NCBI RefSeq assembly: GCF_031729055.1
Contig: NZ_JAVMIP010000017.1
Location: 1 to 64,000, forward strand
Direction: 5' to 3'
DNA from: Pseudocalidococcus azoricus BACA0444
GTDB lineage: Bacteria; Cyanobacteriota; Cyanobacteriia; Thermosynechococcales; Thermosynechococcaceae
DNA length: 64,000 nucleotides
Below are positions 1-11,002 of this stretch, one piece after another. Below the pieces are notes generated by a model, which saw only the letters and a list, made by a program, of their open reading frames with translations, searched no databases and had not been told where the DNA came from. The position numbers were made by a program, and so were the translations under genes. Positions within the stretch are counted from its first letter, which is position 1; each line of letters opens with the position of its first letter.

Positions 1-509
1 CGCTTTGACACAGCTTCAGAAAAAGTGTACCAACTTAGCGAGGAATATGCTGTATCTTTTAAAGTAACTACTGGTCGCCCAGATGCTTCTTTTAATTGCA
101 AAGATATACTAACAACAGAGTAATCATAATTTGGTAGATAAGTTCTTGAAGCACCTAGTATTGGAATGCCACTCATTGAGAGTAAAGCTCTTTCTCCTAC
201 ATAGTATGAGTTACCAAGCATAAAGACTGCTTTTTCTGGCTTCCAGGGCCACGAGGCGGTTACCCAATCGTTTAAGTTAGCAGGTCTTTTTAACTGACGT
301 AGTTGATTAATAGTCCAATGACCACCATCCGCATGAGCTGCGTGTTCAGGGCATAAAGCTATCATTCCTTCAGGATTATGATGTTGTTTATTTCGCCATG
401 GTGGATCAAAATGATGCCAAGTTAAGAATGGAGAACCACAAACTGGACATGCAAATCCAACTTCCTTGCAAAGCTGTCTTATCACAGGTGAGGGAGGTTG
501 ACGTTTCAT
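1..509 (-). CDS. HNH-motif nuclease-like protein, 3' end beyond window
   Basis: An open frame starts at ATG 507-509 and runs off the left edge with no stop (169 codons visible). The N-terminal part has a zinc-binding HNH layout: CPVC at residues 21-24, WHHFDPPW at 31-38, HHNPEG at 43-48, then LCPEHAAHADGG ending near 63. This CxxC / HH / N / CxxH order is typical of HNH/McrA-type endonucleases, which cut DNA at a Zn/metal site. The remaining residues (about 64-169) match no domain I recognise. Base composition is AT-rich and lacks the CCAGGCCTGG motif of the host DNA, so recent acquisition is plausible. The true 3' end, and any partner gene, lie outside the window. The motif is seen directly; nuclease activity is inferred. 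Confidence 0.72.
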   Translation of the reverse strand, partial: MKRQPPSPVIRQLCKEVGFACPVCGSPFLTWHHFDPPWRNKQHHNPEGMIALCPEHAAHADGGHWTINQLRQLKRPANLNDWVTASWPWKPEKAVFMLGNSYYVGERALLSMSGIPILGASRTYLPNYDYSVVSISLQLKEASGRPVVTLKDTAYSSLSWYTFSEAVSK

Positions 510-614
510 GTATAATTATTTTTTTGAAAAACCTTGTAAAATCAACCTCAAACTTGCAGAACTTTCCTGTTTTCTCTTGCTTTTCTCTATACTATGAAAT
601 CCCTACTTCTGATC

Positions 615-2997
<2,383 letters not shown>

Positions 2998-3152
2998 TTA
3001 CAAAATGTTACGTTATCCCCCTCTCTACTCAGGAAGCCCTCGAGATTTTAGTGGTGATGGCTAAGATTGAGGCCAATCCATGATCCAGGCCTGGGCAAGG
3101 GGATATCGAACTGGGGATGATATGAAGGACAAGTACAGTTGCAAAAACCGTT

Positions 3153-3647
3153 GTGAACATCGCCCCCTGGCAAACCCCTGCTTATCAACACCACGCCCAG
3201 TTTCTTTGGCAAAGTTTTCATGACTGGACAGGTCGGTGGTTAATCCCCGATTTAGCTGATAGTTGGCCTAGACTATCCCCCCTAGATCAGGCCACAGCCC
3301 TATTTGAGTACCCCCAACCCATTTTGTCCCACGGCGGGCAACCGGATCCCATTTTTAACTATGGCAACCAGGCCAGCCTTAAACTCTGGGAAATCTCCTG
3401 GGATGAATTAGTCCAAATGCCATCTCACCTCAGTGCCGAACCCCCAGCCCAGTCTGAACGCGCCAACCTTCTTCGACAGGCCGCTGCACAAGGGGTGATT
3501 GAACATTATCGGGGGATTCGGATTAGTCGGACTGGTCAGCGATTTGAAATTATCAATGCCACGATTTGGACGGTTTTAGATAGTCATAATCAGAACATCG
3601 GCCAAGCCGCAACCTTTAATCAGTGGGAGTATCTAGAGGAGAAGTGA
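3153..3647 (+). CDS. MEKHLA domain protein
   Basis: A 164-aa protein that matches the MEKHLA family, a PAS-like ligand-binding fold that occurs alone in cyanobacteria and at the C-terminus of plant HD-ZIP III regulators. Recognisable pieces are the FNYGNQASLKLWEISWDEL stretch (about 68-86), which resembles the PAS core 'NxAxLxLWxxxxxEL', and ERANLLRQAAAQGVIEHYRGIR (about 103-124). The start is a GTG; no strong Shine-Dalgarno is visible. No membrane segment or catalytic motif. Stands alone, divergent from crtP. Its ligand and role are unknown; family assignment is from pattern memory of the conserved W/E residues. Confidence 0.75.
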   Translation: MNIAPWQTPAYQHHAQFLWQSFHDWTGRWLIPDLADSWPRLSPLDQATALFEYPQPILSHGGQPDPIFNYGNQASLKLWEISWDELVQMPSHLSAEPPAQSERANLLRQAAAQGVIEHYRGIRISRTGQRFEIINATIWTVLDSHNQNIGQAATFNQWEYLEEK

Positions 3648-3712
3648 GAAGTCAAGGAATTGCTTTATTTTCTATTTTTATCTTCCCTTATCTCCTCTTT
3701 CCTATTCCCTCA

Positions 3713-4207
3713 CTACTTACTCGCAGGTTGGGCCGAGGCATCATTGGGGGCAGCGGGAAAATCCACGCCCAGCACTTTTCCGTCCGGTTCCATAATCACA
3801 ATCAGGTCATCGGTCAGTTTACTAAACTCAACTTTGATCACGACAATGGCTCCATCTACCCGTGATGAAACCCGTTGGCGGAAGTCTCCGGTGCGCTTGA
3901 CAAAAATTTCTCCTTTTCTTTGGAGAATAGCTGGTGGGTTTTCCGCTTGGGTTTGGGGAGCCAGATATTGCCAGGCCTGGTCATACTTTTGGGCAAAAAG
4001 AGCATCCACAAAGGCTTCGGCATTGGCCTGGAGTTGTTGGGGCGGAACGGGCTGGGCCTGGGCAAGTTGAGAAGATAGAGGATGAACTGAATTGGAGGGG
4101 ATGGCTTTTGCAGGTGCGGTAATCCCGGATAGGCCCCAAGTTAAGCCCACTAGAACCAGGGAAGTCTGCCAGGCCGGTAACTGCTTACTGAACATCACAT
4201 TGAACAT
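3713..4207 (-). CDS. Secreted DUF3887-like protein
   Basis: About 164 aa with an N-terminal signal sequence (hydrophobic core TSLVLVGLTWGLSGI, likely cut after APAKA). The mature part has the pattern of DUF3887-type domains, small exported alpha/beta proteins of unknown role: AEAFVDALFAQKYDQAWQYL followed by a compact strand-rich region ending GKVLGVDFPA. I place the start at ATG 4205-4207 because GAGGAG lies 8 bases upstream of it; an upstream GTG (4225) would include that Shine-Dalgarno inside the gene. Monocistronic, tail-to-tail with the MEKHLA gene. The family call is moderate. Confidence 0.7.
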   Translation of the reverse strand: MFNVMFSKQLPAWQTSLVLVGLTWGLSGITAPAKAIPSNSVHPLSSQLAQAQPVPPQQLQANAEAFVDALFAQKYDQAWQYLAPQTQAENPPAILQRKGEIFVKRTGDFRQRVSSRVDGAIVVIKVEFSKLTDDLIVIMEPDGKVLGVDFPAAPNDASAQPASK

Positions 4208-4388
4208 TGAGTTTAATCTCCTCACCCAAGCAATCTCACAGGGCCTATTCTAAGGGAGCCTGATTCCGTTAACCAATCTAGGGACGAAATCCATCTCATT
4301 TAGTTGCAGCCTGTAGAGATTTGTGACTCCTGACCCTATCCTCTCGGGGGGGATGTTAGGCTAGGGGGCAGCGTTTCAGGTTGTGGGC

Positions 4389-5531
4389 ATGGTTGTCCTT
4401 TCAGATGCTGGTGTGATCTCCTCCTCCGTTGCTGGGGCCGATCAGCGGGTGGCAGTGTTATTAATGGGCTACGGAGAAGTGGAGAGTTATGAAGATTTTG
4501 CCAATTACAACGAACAAGCCCTGAATTTGCTCACGGCCAAGTTTGCCCCCGTGCCGGCCTGGGTTTATCCGCCCTTAGCTCGCCTCCTTGCCATGTTTGA
4601 TCGCCATGAATGGGGGCATCAACACCATGATTTTATTTCCCCACACAACAAAATTTTCGAGGAACAACGGGCCGGGATTGAAGCCCAGTTAAAACACCAT
4701 TGGGGAGAGCAAGTCACTGTCTTTAAGGCCTTTAATTTTTGCGCCCCCTATTTGCCCAAGCAGGTCTTAGCCGAAATCCAGGCCCAGGGGTTTGAGCGGT
4801 TACTAATTTATCCCCTGCTGGTGGTGGACTCCATTTTTACCAGTGGAATTGCCGTTGAGCAGGTGAATGCCGCCATTAGTGAGATCAATACTGAGTTAGA
4901 AGCCCATCAAGGGGGGGCCTGGTTGCCACGGACACGCTACATCCCCTCATTTTTTAACCGCCCAGACTATATTCAGCTTCTGGCCCAAATTGTCGAAACC
5001 CAAATTCAATCCCAGTGGCTGAAAACCTATGCCCCCAGTCAAATCGGGATTGTCCTGATGAATCATGGTTGCCCCCATAAAGCCAAGGGATTTACCTCTG
5101 GGATTAGTGAAAGCCAGGCCCTTTATGAGTCGGTGCGGGAAGAGTTGATTTATCGGTATCCGCTCATTTCTGTCGGTTGGCTGAATCACGATACGCCGCT
5201 AATTGAATGGACACAGCCCGATGTCACCCAGGCCAGTCAAAATTTAATTCAACTGGGCGCGAAGGTGATCCTGTTTATGCCCATTGGCTTTGCCACCGAA
5301 AACCATGAAACTCTCTTGGATGTCCATCACATTATCCATGGCCTGGAAAAACAGCATCCCGATGTGAGCTATGACCAAATGCCCTGTGTTAACGCAATGC
5401 CAGAGTTTTTAGACATGGTCGCGGCCTGGGCTGAACCCCACATTTCTGCCTTAATGGCCCCGGAACCGACCGCACAGTTAAGTCACTCTGGGCATAGTCA
5501 CAACGGTCACCACCATCATCATCATCATTAG
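4389..5531 (+). CDS. Ferrochelatase-family protein with poly-His tail
   Basis: About 380 aa, with two chelatase-like halves. The C-terminal half carries NHGCPHKAKGFTSG (near 225) and PIGFATENHETLLDV (near 300), the latter matching the ferrochelatase signature around the catalytic Glu of the P-x-GF-x(3)-xETL motif. The family inserts metals into tetrapyrroles; this is the second, non-HemH type seen in cyanobacteria, without the HemH CAB/LHC tail, so the physiological substrate is uncertain. The last 15 residues are His/Gly/Ser rich and end in seven consecutive His (HNGHHHHHHH), a likely metal-holding or metal-delivery tail. ATG 4389 is preferred; a GTG lies two codons upstream (4383). Confidence 0.75.
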   Translation: MVVLSDAGVISSSVAGADQRVAVLLMGYGEVESYEDFANYNEQALNLLTAKFAPVPAWVYPPLARLLAMFDRHEWGHQHHDFISPHNKIFEEQRAGIEAQLKHHWGEQVTVFKAFNFCAPYLPKQVLAEIQAQGFERLLIYPLLVVDSIFTSGIAVEQVNAAISEINTELEAHQGGAWLPRTRYIPSFFNRPDYIQLLAQIVETQIQSQWLKTYAPSQIGIVLMNHGCPHKAKGFTSGISESQALYESVREELIYRYPLISVGWLNHDTPLIEWTQPDVTQASQNLIQLGAKVILFMPIGFATENHETLLDVHHIIHGLEKQHPDVSYDQMPCVNAMPEFLDMVAAWAEPHISALMAPEPTAQLSHSGHSHNGHHHHHHH

Positions 5532-5599
5532 GGGCAAAATCAAACGTGCCAGCACGGGGCCTGGGATAATGGGAATGCTCAACCAAGGGGGACAACACC

Positions 5600-5902
5600 A
5601 TGAGTCAGACCACTGAAATCCTGGAAAAACTGGCCGCAGATATTGGTCGGGATGTTTACATTGACATTGCTCGTTGGCATTTGTACTTAGCTGAAGCCCA
5701 TCTCCATACTGTTTTGGCCAGTGAATTCTATCCCTATTTGAGTGGCAAACCCCTTCAAGCTGCGGATGTCAAAGCTGTGTTAGCCAAAATCCCAGTCAAA
5801 TTGGGGGGTGGACAAGCTGAATTGCCCCTAAGTGTCCTGATTCCCCCCTCTGCCCAGGCCCAGCTTTTAGAAATCCTCCAAAATTGGCAGCAGGAACTTT
5901 AG
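5600..5902 (+). CDS. DUF3181 family protein
   Basis: A 100-aa soluble protein of the cyanobacterial DUF3181 family. Features seen: LAADIGRDVYIDIARWHLYLAEAHLH near residues 12-37 and a C-terminal helix LEILQNWQQEL; length is that of the family. No catalytic motif or membrane segment. It follows the ferrochelatase-like gene by 68 bases and may share its transcript. Function unknown; the family is conserved across cyanobacteria, which argues for a housekeeping role. Confidence 0.85.
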   Translation: MSQTTEILEKLAADIGRDVYIDIARWHLYLAEAHLHTVLASEFYPYLSGKPLQAADVKAVLAKIPVKLGGGQAELPLSVLIPPSAQAQLLEILQNWQQEL

Positions 5903-5905
5903 GGT

Positions 5906-6742
5906 GTGTCATCAGATAATGTCTGTAAATACCTGGCTGAAACCTATCCCAATGACTTTCCGACTTGGCTCTTGGGTCATGCCAGCCCCAATCAATCTCT
6001 CTAAGAACCCCTGAAAACGGAACTTGCGGTTGAACCTATCCGGGCTGATAGTATTACAATTCTTCAAAGTGCTCAAACCTTGCTGCATTTAGAATTTCAA
6101 ACTCTGCCCCAATCACAACCGGACTTACCCTTTCGGATGGTGGATTACTACATCCGCTTAAAACGACTCTACCCCCAAAGCCAAATCCATCAAGTTTTAA
6201 TTTTTCTTAAGCCCAGCAACGACATCCGCTGTCACATCAGTCAATATCAGGATGCCCAACTCACGCACCAGTTTCAAGTGATTCGGATGTGGGAACAAGA
6301 CCCCATACCGTTTCTAAAAAATTCTGGTTTATTACCCCTAGCAGCACTTTGCCAAACCGCAAATGGTCGAGAATTGTTAGAAACTATTGCCACTGAACTA
6401 AATCAAATTCCAGTCGAGACGGGACGGGCCCAATTGATGGCCTGTTGTGATCTTTTAGCTGGGCTAAGATTTGAGAAAGGGATGATCAAGAGTATTTTCC
6501 GGGAGGAAGTGATGCAAGAATCCGTTACATACCAGGATATTTTGCAAAAGGGAGTCCAACAAGGATTAAAGCAGGGAGAAGCGACTGTTGTGATTCGGCA
6601 ACTTCAGCGGCGGTTTGGTGAATTACCCTCATCGGTCATCACTCAGATCAAAGCACTACCCTTAAGCCAATTGGAAGCCCTGGCCGATGCTCTTCTTGAT
6701 TTTAGGAGCTTGACGGATTTGGCCCCTTGGCTGTCACCCTAA
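5906..6742 (+). pseudogene. Rpn family recombination-promoting nuclease/DUF4351, interrupted by a stop codon
   Basis: Read in one frame from GTG 5906, the sequence gives the standard N-terminus of cyanobacterial Rpn/transposase-31-like proteins (SDNVCKYLAETYPNDFPTWLLG), then TAA at 6002-6004, then continues in the same frame with the expected EPIRADS, HLEFQT, PFRMVDYYIRL, VLIFLKP and VIRMWEQ motifs of the PD-(D/E)XK core. The C-terminus (VVIRQLQRRFGELP to the end) is a DUF4351 domain. So only one premature stop separates the two parts. The downstream piece (from TTG 6080, 220 aa) lacks the first 58 codons, including part of the nuclease fold. It is either a pseudogene, a sequencing error at 6002-6004, or a split but still expressed gene. 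Confidence 0.78.
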
Positions 6743-6816
6743 TCTTTTGCTTTGATCTGGTCATAATCTGTTCTGATCTAATCTGTAAAGGGTGGGCTGA
6801 GGAATTTTATCTTTAT

Positions 6817-8226
6817 CTAAGCAAACTTAATTTTCTGAGCGGCATAGAGGCACATTTTTAGTAAAACTAACCCCTCTTTAACGTGCTGAATGTTGGAACT
6901 GCCATAGCTGCGGGGAAAGTAGCGGACGGGAATATCTTGAATTTTTAAGCCTAGTTTGGCTGCCCCAAAGAGTAAGTCAAAATCCCCAAAGGGATCAAAG
7001 TCGCCAAAATAAACCCGATTTGCGGCCAAACGTTGATAGTTCTTGCGAGAGATCACCTTTGTGCCACAGAGAGAATCTTTAATCCGGGTGTTCAATAAAT
7101 AGGACAATAACCAGGCAAAAAAACGATTGGCCATCCGATTGAGCCAAGGCATTGCTTGGGGACTGACGGGATAAATGAGCCGACAGCCATTGGCCATCTC
7201 ACAGCGTCCACTGGCCACAGCATCATAAAACTGGACTAAATCTTCCGGTTGGACGGTTAAATCTGCATCCAAAATCATCAGTACATCCCCGCTGGCCAGA
7301 TCAAACCCTAAGCGCACCGCATCCCCTTTGCCTTTCCCCGTTTGCTGGGCAATTTTAATATCCCAGGCCTGGCCATACTCAGCTTGAACCCGTTGAATTT
7401 CTGACCAAGTGTTGTCGCTGGAGTGACCTTCAATGAAAATAATTTCTGTATGTGTCCCCAGTTTGGGCATTCGCGTTACACAGCTTTCAATGTTGCCAGC
7501 TTCATTCCGAGCCGGAATAATGACCGAGCAGGTGTGGTGTCGGGGGTGGCTGGGGCTGGCCTGGGGGCGGGCAATGAGATATTCCGTCAGACAAAGAGAA
7601 TTGAGCCAAGGTAAGGGGGCAATGTAACGATTCACCAGGCCACTCAGGAGGGGAATTCGCTTGGGGATTAGCAGTCGTTTGCCCGTTGCCACCACATCCA
7701 AACCCGCTAAGTTGATTAGATTGGTTAAATCTTCCCGATTCAGCCAGTTGAGCGGGGGCATCGGCATTCGCTGACCGATAAGAGTGGCAAATCGTAAAAT
7801 CAATTCCCAGGCCGGGTTGTGATAAATCAAAATAATCCGGGTTTCTGGGGTCGTGGCCTGGAGTAGATTTTGAAAAGCTTTTTGGATATTTGTAAATTGA
7901 CTGGCTGTATTTGCCAAAAGAATATAGTCAAATTCCCCTTTAGGTAAGCTCTCTTCCCCATTGCCAATAAACAAATCTAGTTCGGGAAATCGGCTTTGGG
8001 CCGCTGCAATGGCCTGGGGGTTGAGATCAATGCCTGTGCCTAGGCTGGGCTGTACAGACCCTAGGAGATAACCAAGACCCACCCCCACTTCTAGGACACG
8101 GGCCCCCGGCGACACATAAAATCGACACAGCCGTTCAATATCTTTATAGTAATAGTAATTTTTTTTATGCCAAGAAAGTATTTTATCTACTGAGGGCAAG
8201 TATTGATTCAACGCACGAATACTCAA
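6817..8226 (-). CDS. Fused SAM methyltransferase and family-2 glycosyltransferase
   Basis: A 469-aa two-domain enzyme. Residues about 38-190 are a class I methyltransferase with motif I VLEVGVGLGYLLG (44-56) and the acidic loop GTGIDLNPQAIAAA. Residues about 232-469 are a GT2 (dolichol-phosphate-mannose-synthase-like) domain: SVIIPARNEAGNI (234-246), GKGKGDAVRLGFDLASG and the metal/nucleotide site LILDADLT-type DADLT (320-324), then NRMANRFFAWLLSYLLNTRIKDSLCGTK typical of DPM1-like enzymes. It probably moves a sugar onto polyprenyl phosphate at the membrane, with methylation of the sugar or an unrelated acceptor. Divergent from the membrane protein at 8575, with which it may act in glycan assembly. 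Confidence 0.85.
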   Translation of the reverse strand: MSIRALNQYLPSVDKILSWHKKNYYYYKDIERLCRFYVSPGARVLEVGVGLGYLLGSVQPSLGTGIDLNPQAIAAAQSRFPELDLFIGNGEESLPKGEFDYILLANTASQFTNIQKAFQNLLQATTPETRIILIYHNPAWELILRFATLIGQRMPMPPLNWLNREDLTNLINLAGLDVVATGKRLLIPKRIPLLSGLVNRYIAPLPWLNSLCLTEYLIARPQASPSHPRHHTCSVIIPARNEAGNIESCVTRMPKLGTHTEIIFIEGHSSDNTWSEIQRVQAEYGQAWDIKIAQQTGKGKGDAVRLGFDLASGDVLMILDADLTVQPEDLVQFYDAVASGRCEMANGCRLIYPVSPQAMPWLNRMANRFFAWLLSYLLNTRIKDSLCGTKVISRKNYQRLAANRVYFGDFDPFGDFDLLFGAAKLGLKIQDIPVRYFPRSYGSSNIQHVKEGLVLLKMCLYAAQKIKFA

Positions 8227-8574
8227 TGAGAACCTCTAGATTTTAAAATTCCAAATGATATAATATCATCTTGAATATGCACTAGTCTGTCTTGATTTCT
8301 GGCAAGATTGATCATCAGAATCCTTGATAAGGGATAATCTTTTATTGATCCTAGGGTAAAAGAAAAACTTTACAGGTAAAAATAATCTTACGCTAATCAC
8401 GCAAGTCATTTCTGTTTACTATTATCAGTTTAGATCATACATCTACCAAAAAATTAAAGAAGGGCGGTTAGATAAAGAAGTCTAAAACTATGGTTGTGTT
8501 TTAGACCTAGGTTCTAATAAAAACTTTAGCAACTAATCTTTGTTAGAGTATCAAGCTTATTGTGGAACTAATTT
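8227..8574. other. AT-rich divergent intergenic region
   Basis: 348 bases between two divergent envelope-glycan genes. Strongly AT-rich, with no open frame of note. It must hold promoters for both genes, though no clear -35/-10 pair could be assigned. The only distinct structure is the perfect hairpin at 8480-8506, annotated separately. Confidence 0.6.
8480..8506 (+). repeat. Perfect 9-bp inverted repeat upstream of membrane glycosyltransferase
   Basis: GTCTAAAAC (8480-8488) and GTTTTAGAC (8498-8506) are exact inverse complements separated by 9 bases. It lies 69 bases before the ATG at 8575, so could be a 5' UTR hairpin, an operator or a small terminator; it lacks a T-run on the + strand. 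Confidence 0.55.
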
Positions 8575-10239
8575 ATGAAGATATTTAATAACTTTTTGCT
8601 AATCGTAACAGCAAGGAAACGGGAAATTGTCTTTGCAATGATTATGCCAATCTTATTTGTGGCTTTTTCTTTGCTTCTTAGAGATTATTTTATGCCATAT
8701 TGGTCTGGAAACTATTCTGACCCTGAATATGCCTATTTGCTCAATTCTCTCAACATTCTTAAATTTAAATCACCTATCCATGTAGATCATCCCGGAACAA
8801 CTTTACAACTATTAGGGGCTATAGTTATTCAAGTAACTTTTATTATTAGATCATTTCTCAGTAATCATTATCAATCATATACAGTAGTAGAAAGTGTTCT
8901 TAAAAATCCTGAATTTTATTTGACAGTAATTAATAATGCCATTTTATTAGCTTCCTTCTTGGCAATTTTTTTACTAGGGCTAGTCTCCTTTGCTTTAACA
9001 AAAAATAGAATTATTTCATTAATGCTACAAATTAATCCATTTCTTTGGACAATTTTGATTGAATCTTCTAGAGTTAGACCCGAGTCTTTATTGATACCTT
9101 TGACCCAAGCTTTTGTTATTGTTCTTTTGTTTTACCTTTATCACAAAGTTGAAAATTCTACGCAGTTTGCTCTTTCCTTGGGCATTATTTTGGGTCTTGG
9201 AATAGTTACTAAGGTTACTTTCCTACCATTCATGCTCTCTGTATTCGTACTGCGGAAATTACGTTTGCAGATCCTTGTAGTATTAAGTACCTTAGTGACT
9301 TTCTTTTTGTTTACAACTCCAGTCATTACACAATATCATCGTATATTTGGTTGGCTTATTTCTATTGCAACTCATACTGGCCGATATGGTAGTGGTGAAA
9401 AGGGATTCATAAATTTTTCTGATTTACCAAATACCTTTAAAAGTTTGTTTGAACAAGATAGGCTATTCTTCACAGTTGTATTTACTGCCTTTATATTCTC
9501 TATCCTCATGACGGTTTACAAGCTTTTTTTACAAAAACATCACTATCAATGGCATGAAGAATTGAATAATCTATTGAATGATAAATTTTATTGTATTCTT
9601 ATTTGCTTATTAGGAATTAACTTTATTCAAATCGCTATGACTATTAAACATCCAGCAATTCATTATTTATTGCCTTCAATGGGCTTGTGCAGTTTGTTGA
9701 TTATAATCATTGGGGACTTACTTTATAAAGAACTAAGTAATACTTTAAACTCAAATCTTCTCCATAAAATTAGCTTATTCTTTTTCGTTGCTGGACTCGT
9801 AGTTTTTGTTAATTCCTTATATCAAAATTTATTAATAACGCAAAAGATTCATATGAACTATAAAGATGAGATTCAAGCTATTCATCAATTAATTGATAGA
9901 AACTATAAAAATATTCCTCACGTACGATACTATCGTTGTAGCGATAGGGAATATGCCCTTAAGTTTGGAAATGATTTTGCTGGTAGTCAGTTTTCTAATG
10001 AACTTCAATCAATTTACCCAGACGGTTTATTCTATAATGTATGGAGTAAAAAATATGAAACCTTTAGTGCTGAAGTTAATATTGACGATTACAAAGATAA
10101 GAGCAAAATTATTTTTCATGGCACACCTTTTGATACAAAATATGACTCATATGAAAAATATTTGCCAGACTTTGATCTTCAGAAAATTTATGAAGGCAAA
10201 TATGAAGCTCTTTATCTGGCAAGTTCAAAACCCAAATGA
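8575..10239 (+). CDS. Multi-pass membrane protein, GT-C glycosyltransferase-like
   Basis: 554 aa with about ten to eleven hydrophobic segments (first at about 18-38, last at about 390-410) and a soluble C-terminal part of about 140 residues. An acidic motif in the first outer loop, SGNYSDPEYAYLLNSLNI (about 44-61), followed by DHPGTTLQLLGA, resembles GT-C (PMT/ArnT-like) enzymes that transfer sugars from polyprenyl phosphate on the outer membrane face. Exact substrate unknown. Codon use is very AT-rich and the CCAGGCCTGG motif is absent, unlike neighbours, indicating transfer. Divergent partner 6817-8226 makes the polyprenyl-linked sugar plausible. Confidence 0.65.
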   Translation: MKIFNNFLLIVTARKREIVFAMIMPILFVAFSLLLRDYFMPYWSGNYSDPEYAYLLNSLNILKFKSPIHVDHPGTTLQLLGAIVIQVTFIIRSFLSNHYQSYTVVESVLKNPEFYLTVINNAILLASFLAIFLLGLVSFALTKNRIISLMLQINPFLWTILIESSRVRPESLLIPLTQAFVIVLLFYLYHKVENSTQFALSLGIILGLGIVTKVTFLPFMLSVFVLRKLRLQILVVLSTLVTFFLFTTPVITQYHRIFGWLISIATHTGRYGSGEKGFINFSDLPNTFKSLFEQDRLFFTVVFTAFIFSILMTVYKLFLQKHHYQWHEELNNLLNDKFYCILICLLGINFIQIAMTIKHPAIHYLLPSMGLCSLLIIIIGDLLYKELSNTLNSNLLHKISLFFFVAGLVVFVNSLYQNLLITQKIHMNYKDEIQAIHQLIDRNYKNIPHVRYYRCSDREYALKFGNDFAGSQFSNELQSIYPDGLFYNVWSKKYETFSAEVNIDDYKDKSKIIFHGTPFDTKYDSYEKYLPDFDLQKIYEGKYEALYLASSKPK

Positions 10240-11002
10240 ACCTCTCCGCCGTAAGCTGACGGAGTATCACTTCGCTCAGCCTCAAACAGGATGCGTTCGA
10301 CTTTGCTCAACAGCAACCTAATAGACTACTGTACCTCGTGCGCCTCAAGGGGAGGGGAATTGACCCAAAGAGATTAAAAATAATTAGGCTGATTTTCAGT
10401 ACAATACAATCACAAAGTAATAAAGGTACTTGATAACTTTGACAAAACATGATAGGCCCAATCACAAATAAGCATAGCTACTGTTTGAACTTGAGGCCAT
10501 GCAAATAATTTTCTCAAGATATATTTTGATATATTAAGGACTAAGGTTATCTGTCGTAATATTTATTTTTTGCTGTGTTGTATGAATTATTTGGAACACT
10601 CTTTTTCTGGTTATGGTCACTTCGATATCAATGCCTCAGGGATATTGCTACCGAAAAATTGATATCAATTACCTTTGTGGGTAATCAACCACGAGATTGT
10701 CATCCTCCTGATCTTTGTTCACCGCCGCTTATAGGAGCACCAGTCATATTCGTTAAAATACCCAAACTTGGTGATCAAAAGGATGCTTGGCTACATCCGG
10801 CAAATGACGGTGCTGACACCGATGAGCGAATGGCTGGAGAATACGGGCTTGGCCCAAATCTAGAAATTATCCAGAGGTATATATCCATTTTCTTGTTCGA
10901 GTACGCTTTCCCCCAGGCCTGTCAACTCTTAATCTGGATGGTTCTGGGAAGTTGCGTTACCATATGAAGGCACTTAATAAAACGCAATAAGACTTCAGCC
11001 CT
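10240..11002. other. Long region without a convincing gene
   Basis: 763 bases, AT-rich in the first half. 10241-10330 contains an imperfect hairpin (CTCCG 10244-10248 / CGGAG 10260-10264) followed by repeated TGAGC-AAGT-type text on the minus strand that recalls the right end of IS200/IS605 elements; this is a weak resemblance. An open frame of 130 codons from GTG 10575 has no family resemblance, no Shine-Dalgarno, and Cys/Pro-rich text atypical of a protein, so I leave it uncalled. The last part should contain the promoter for the gene at 11003. Confidence 0.4.

Noticed and set aside
10575..10967. 130-codon open frame
   Set aside because: No family resemblance, no Shine-Dalgarno, odd Cys/Pro-rich text; more likely chance in a gene-poor stretch.
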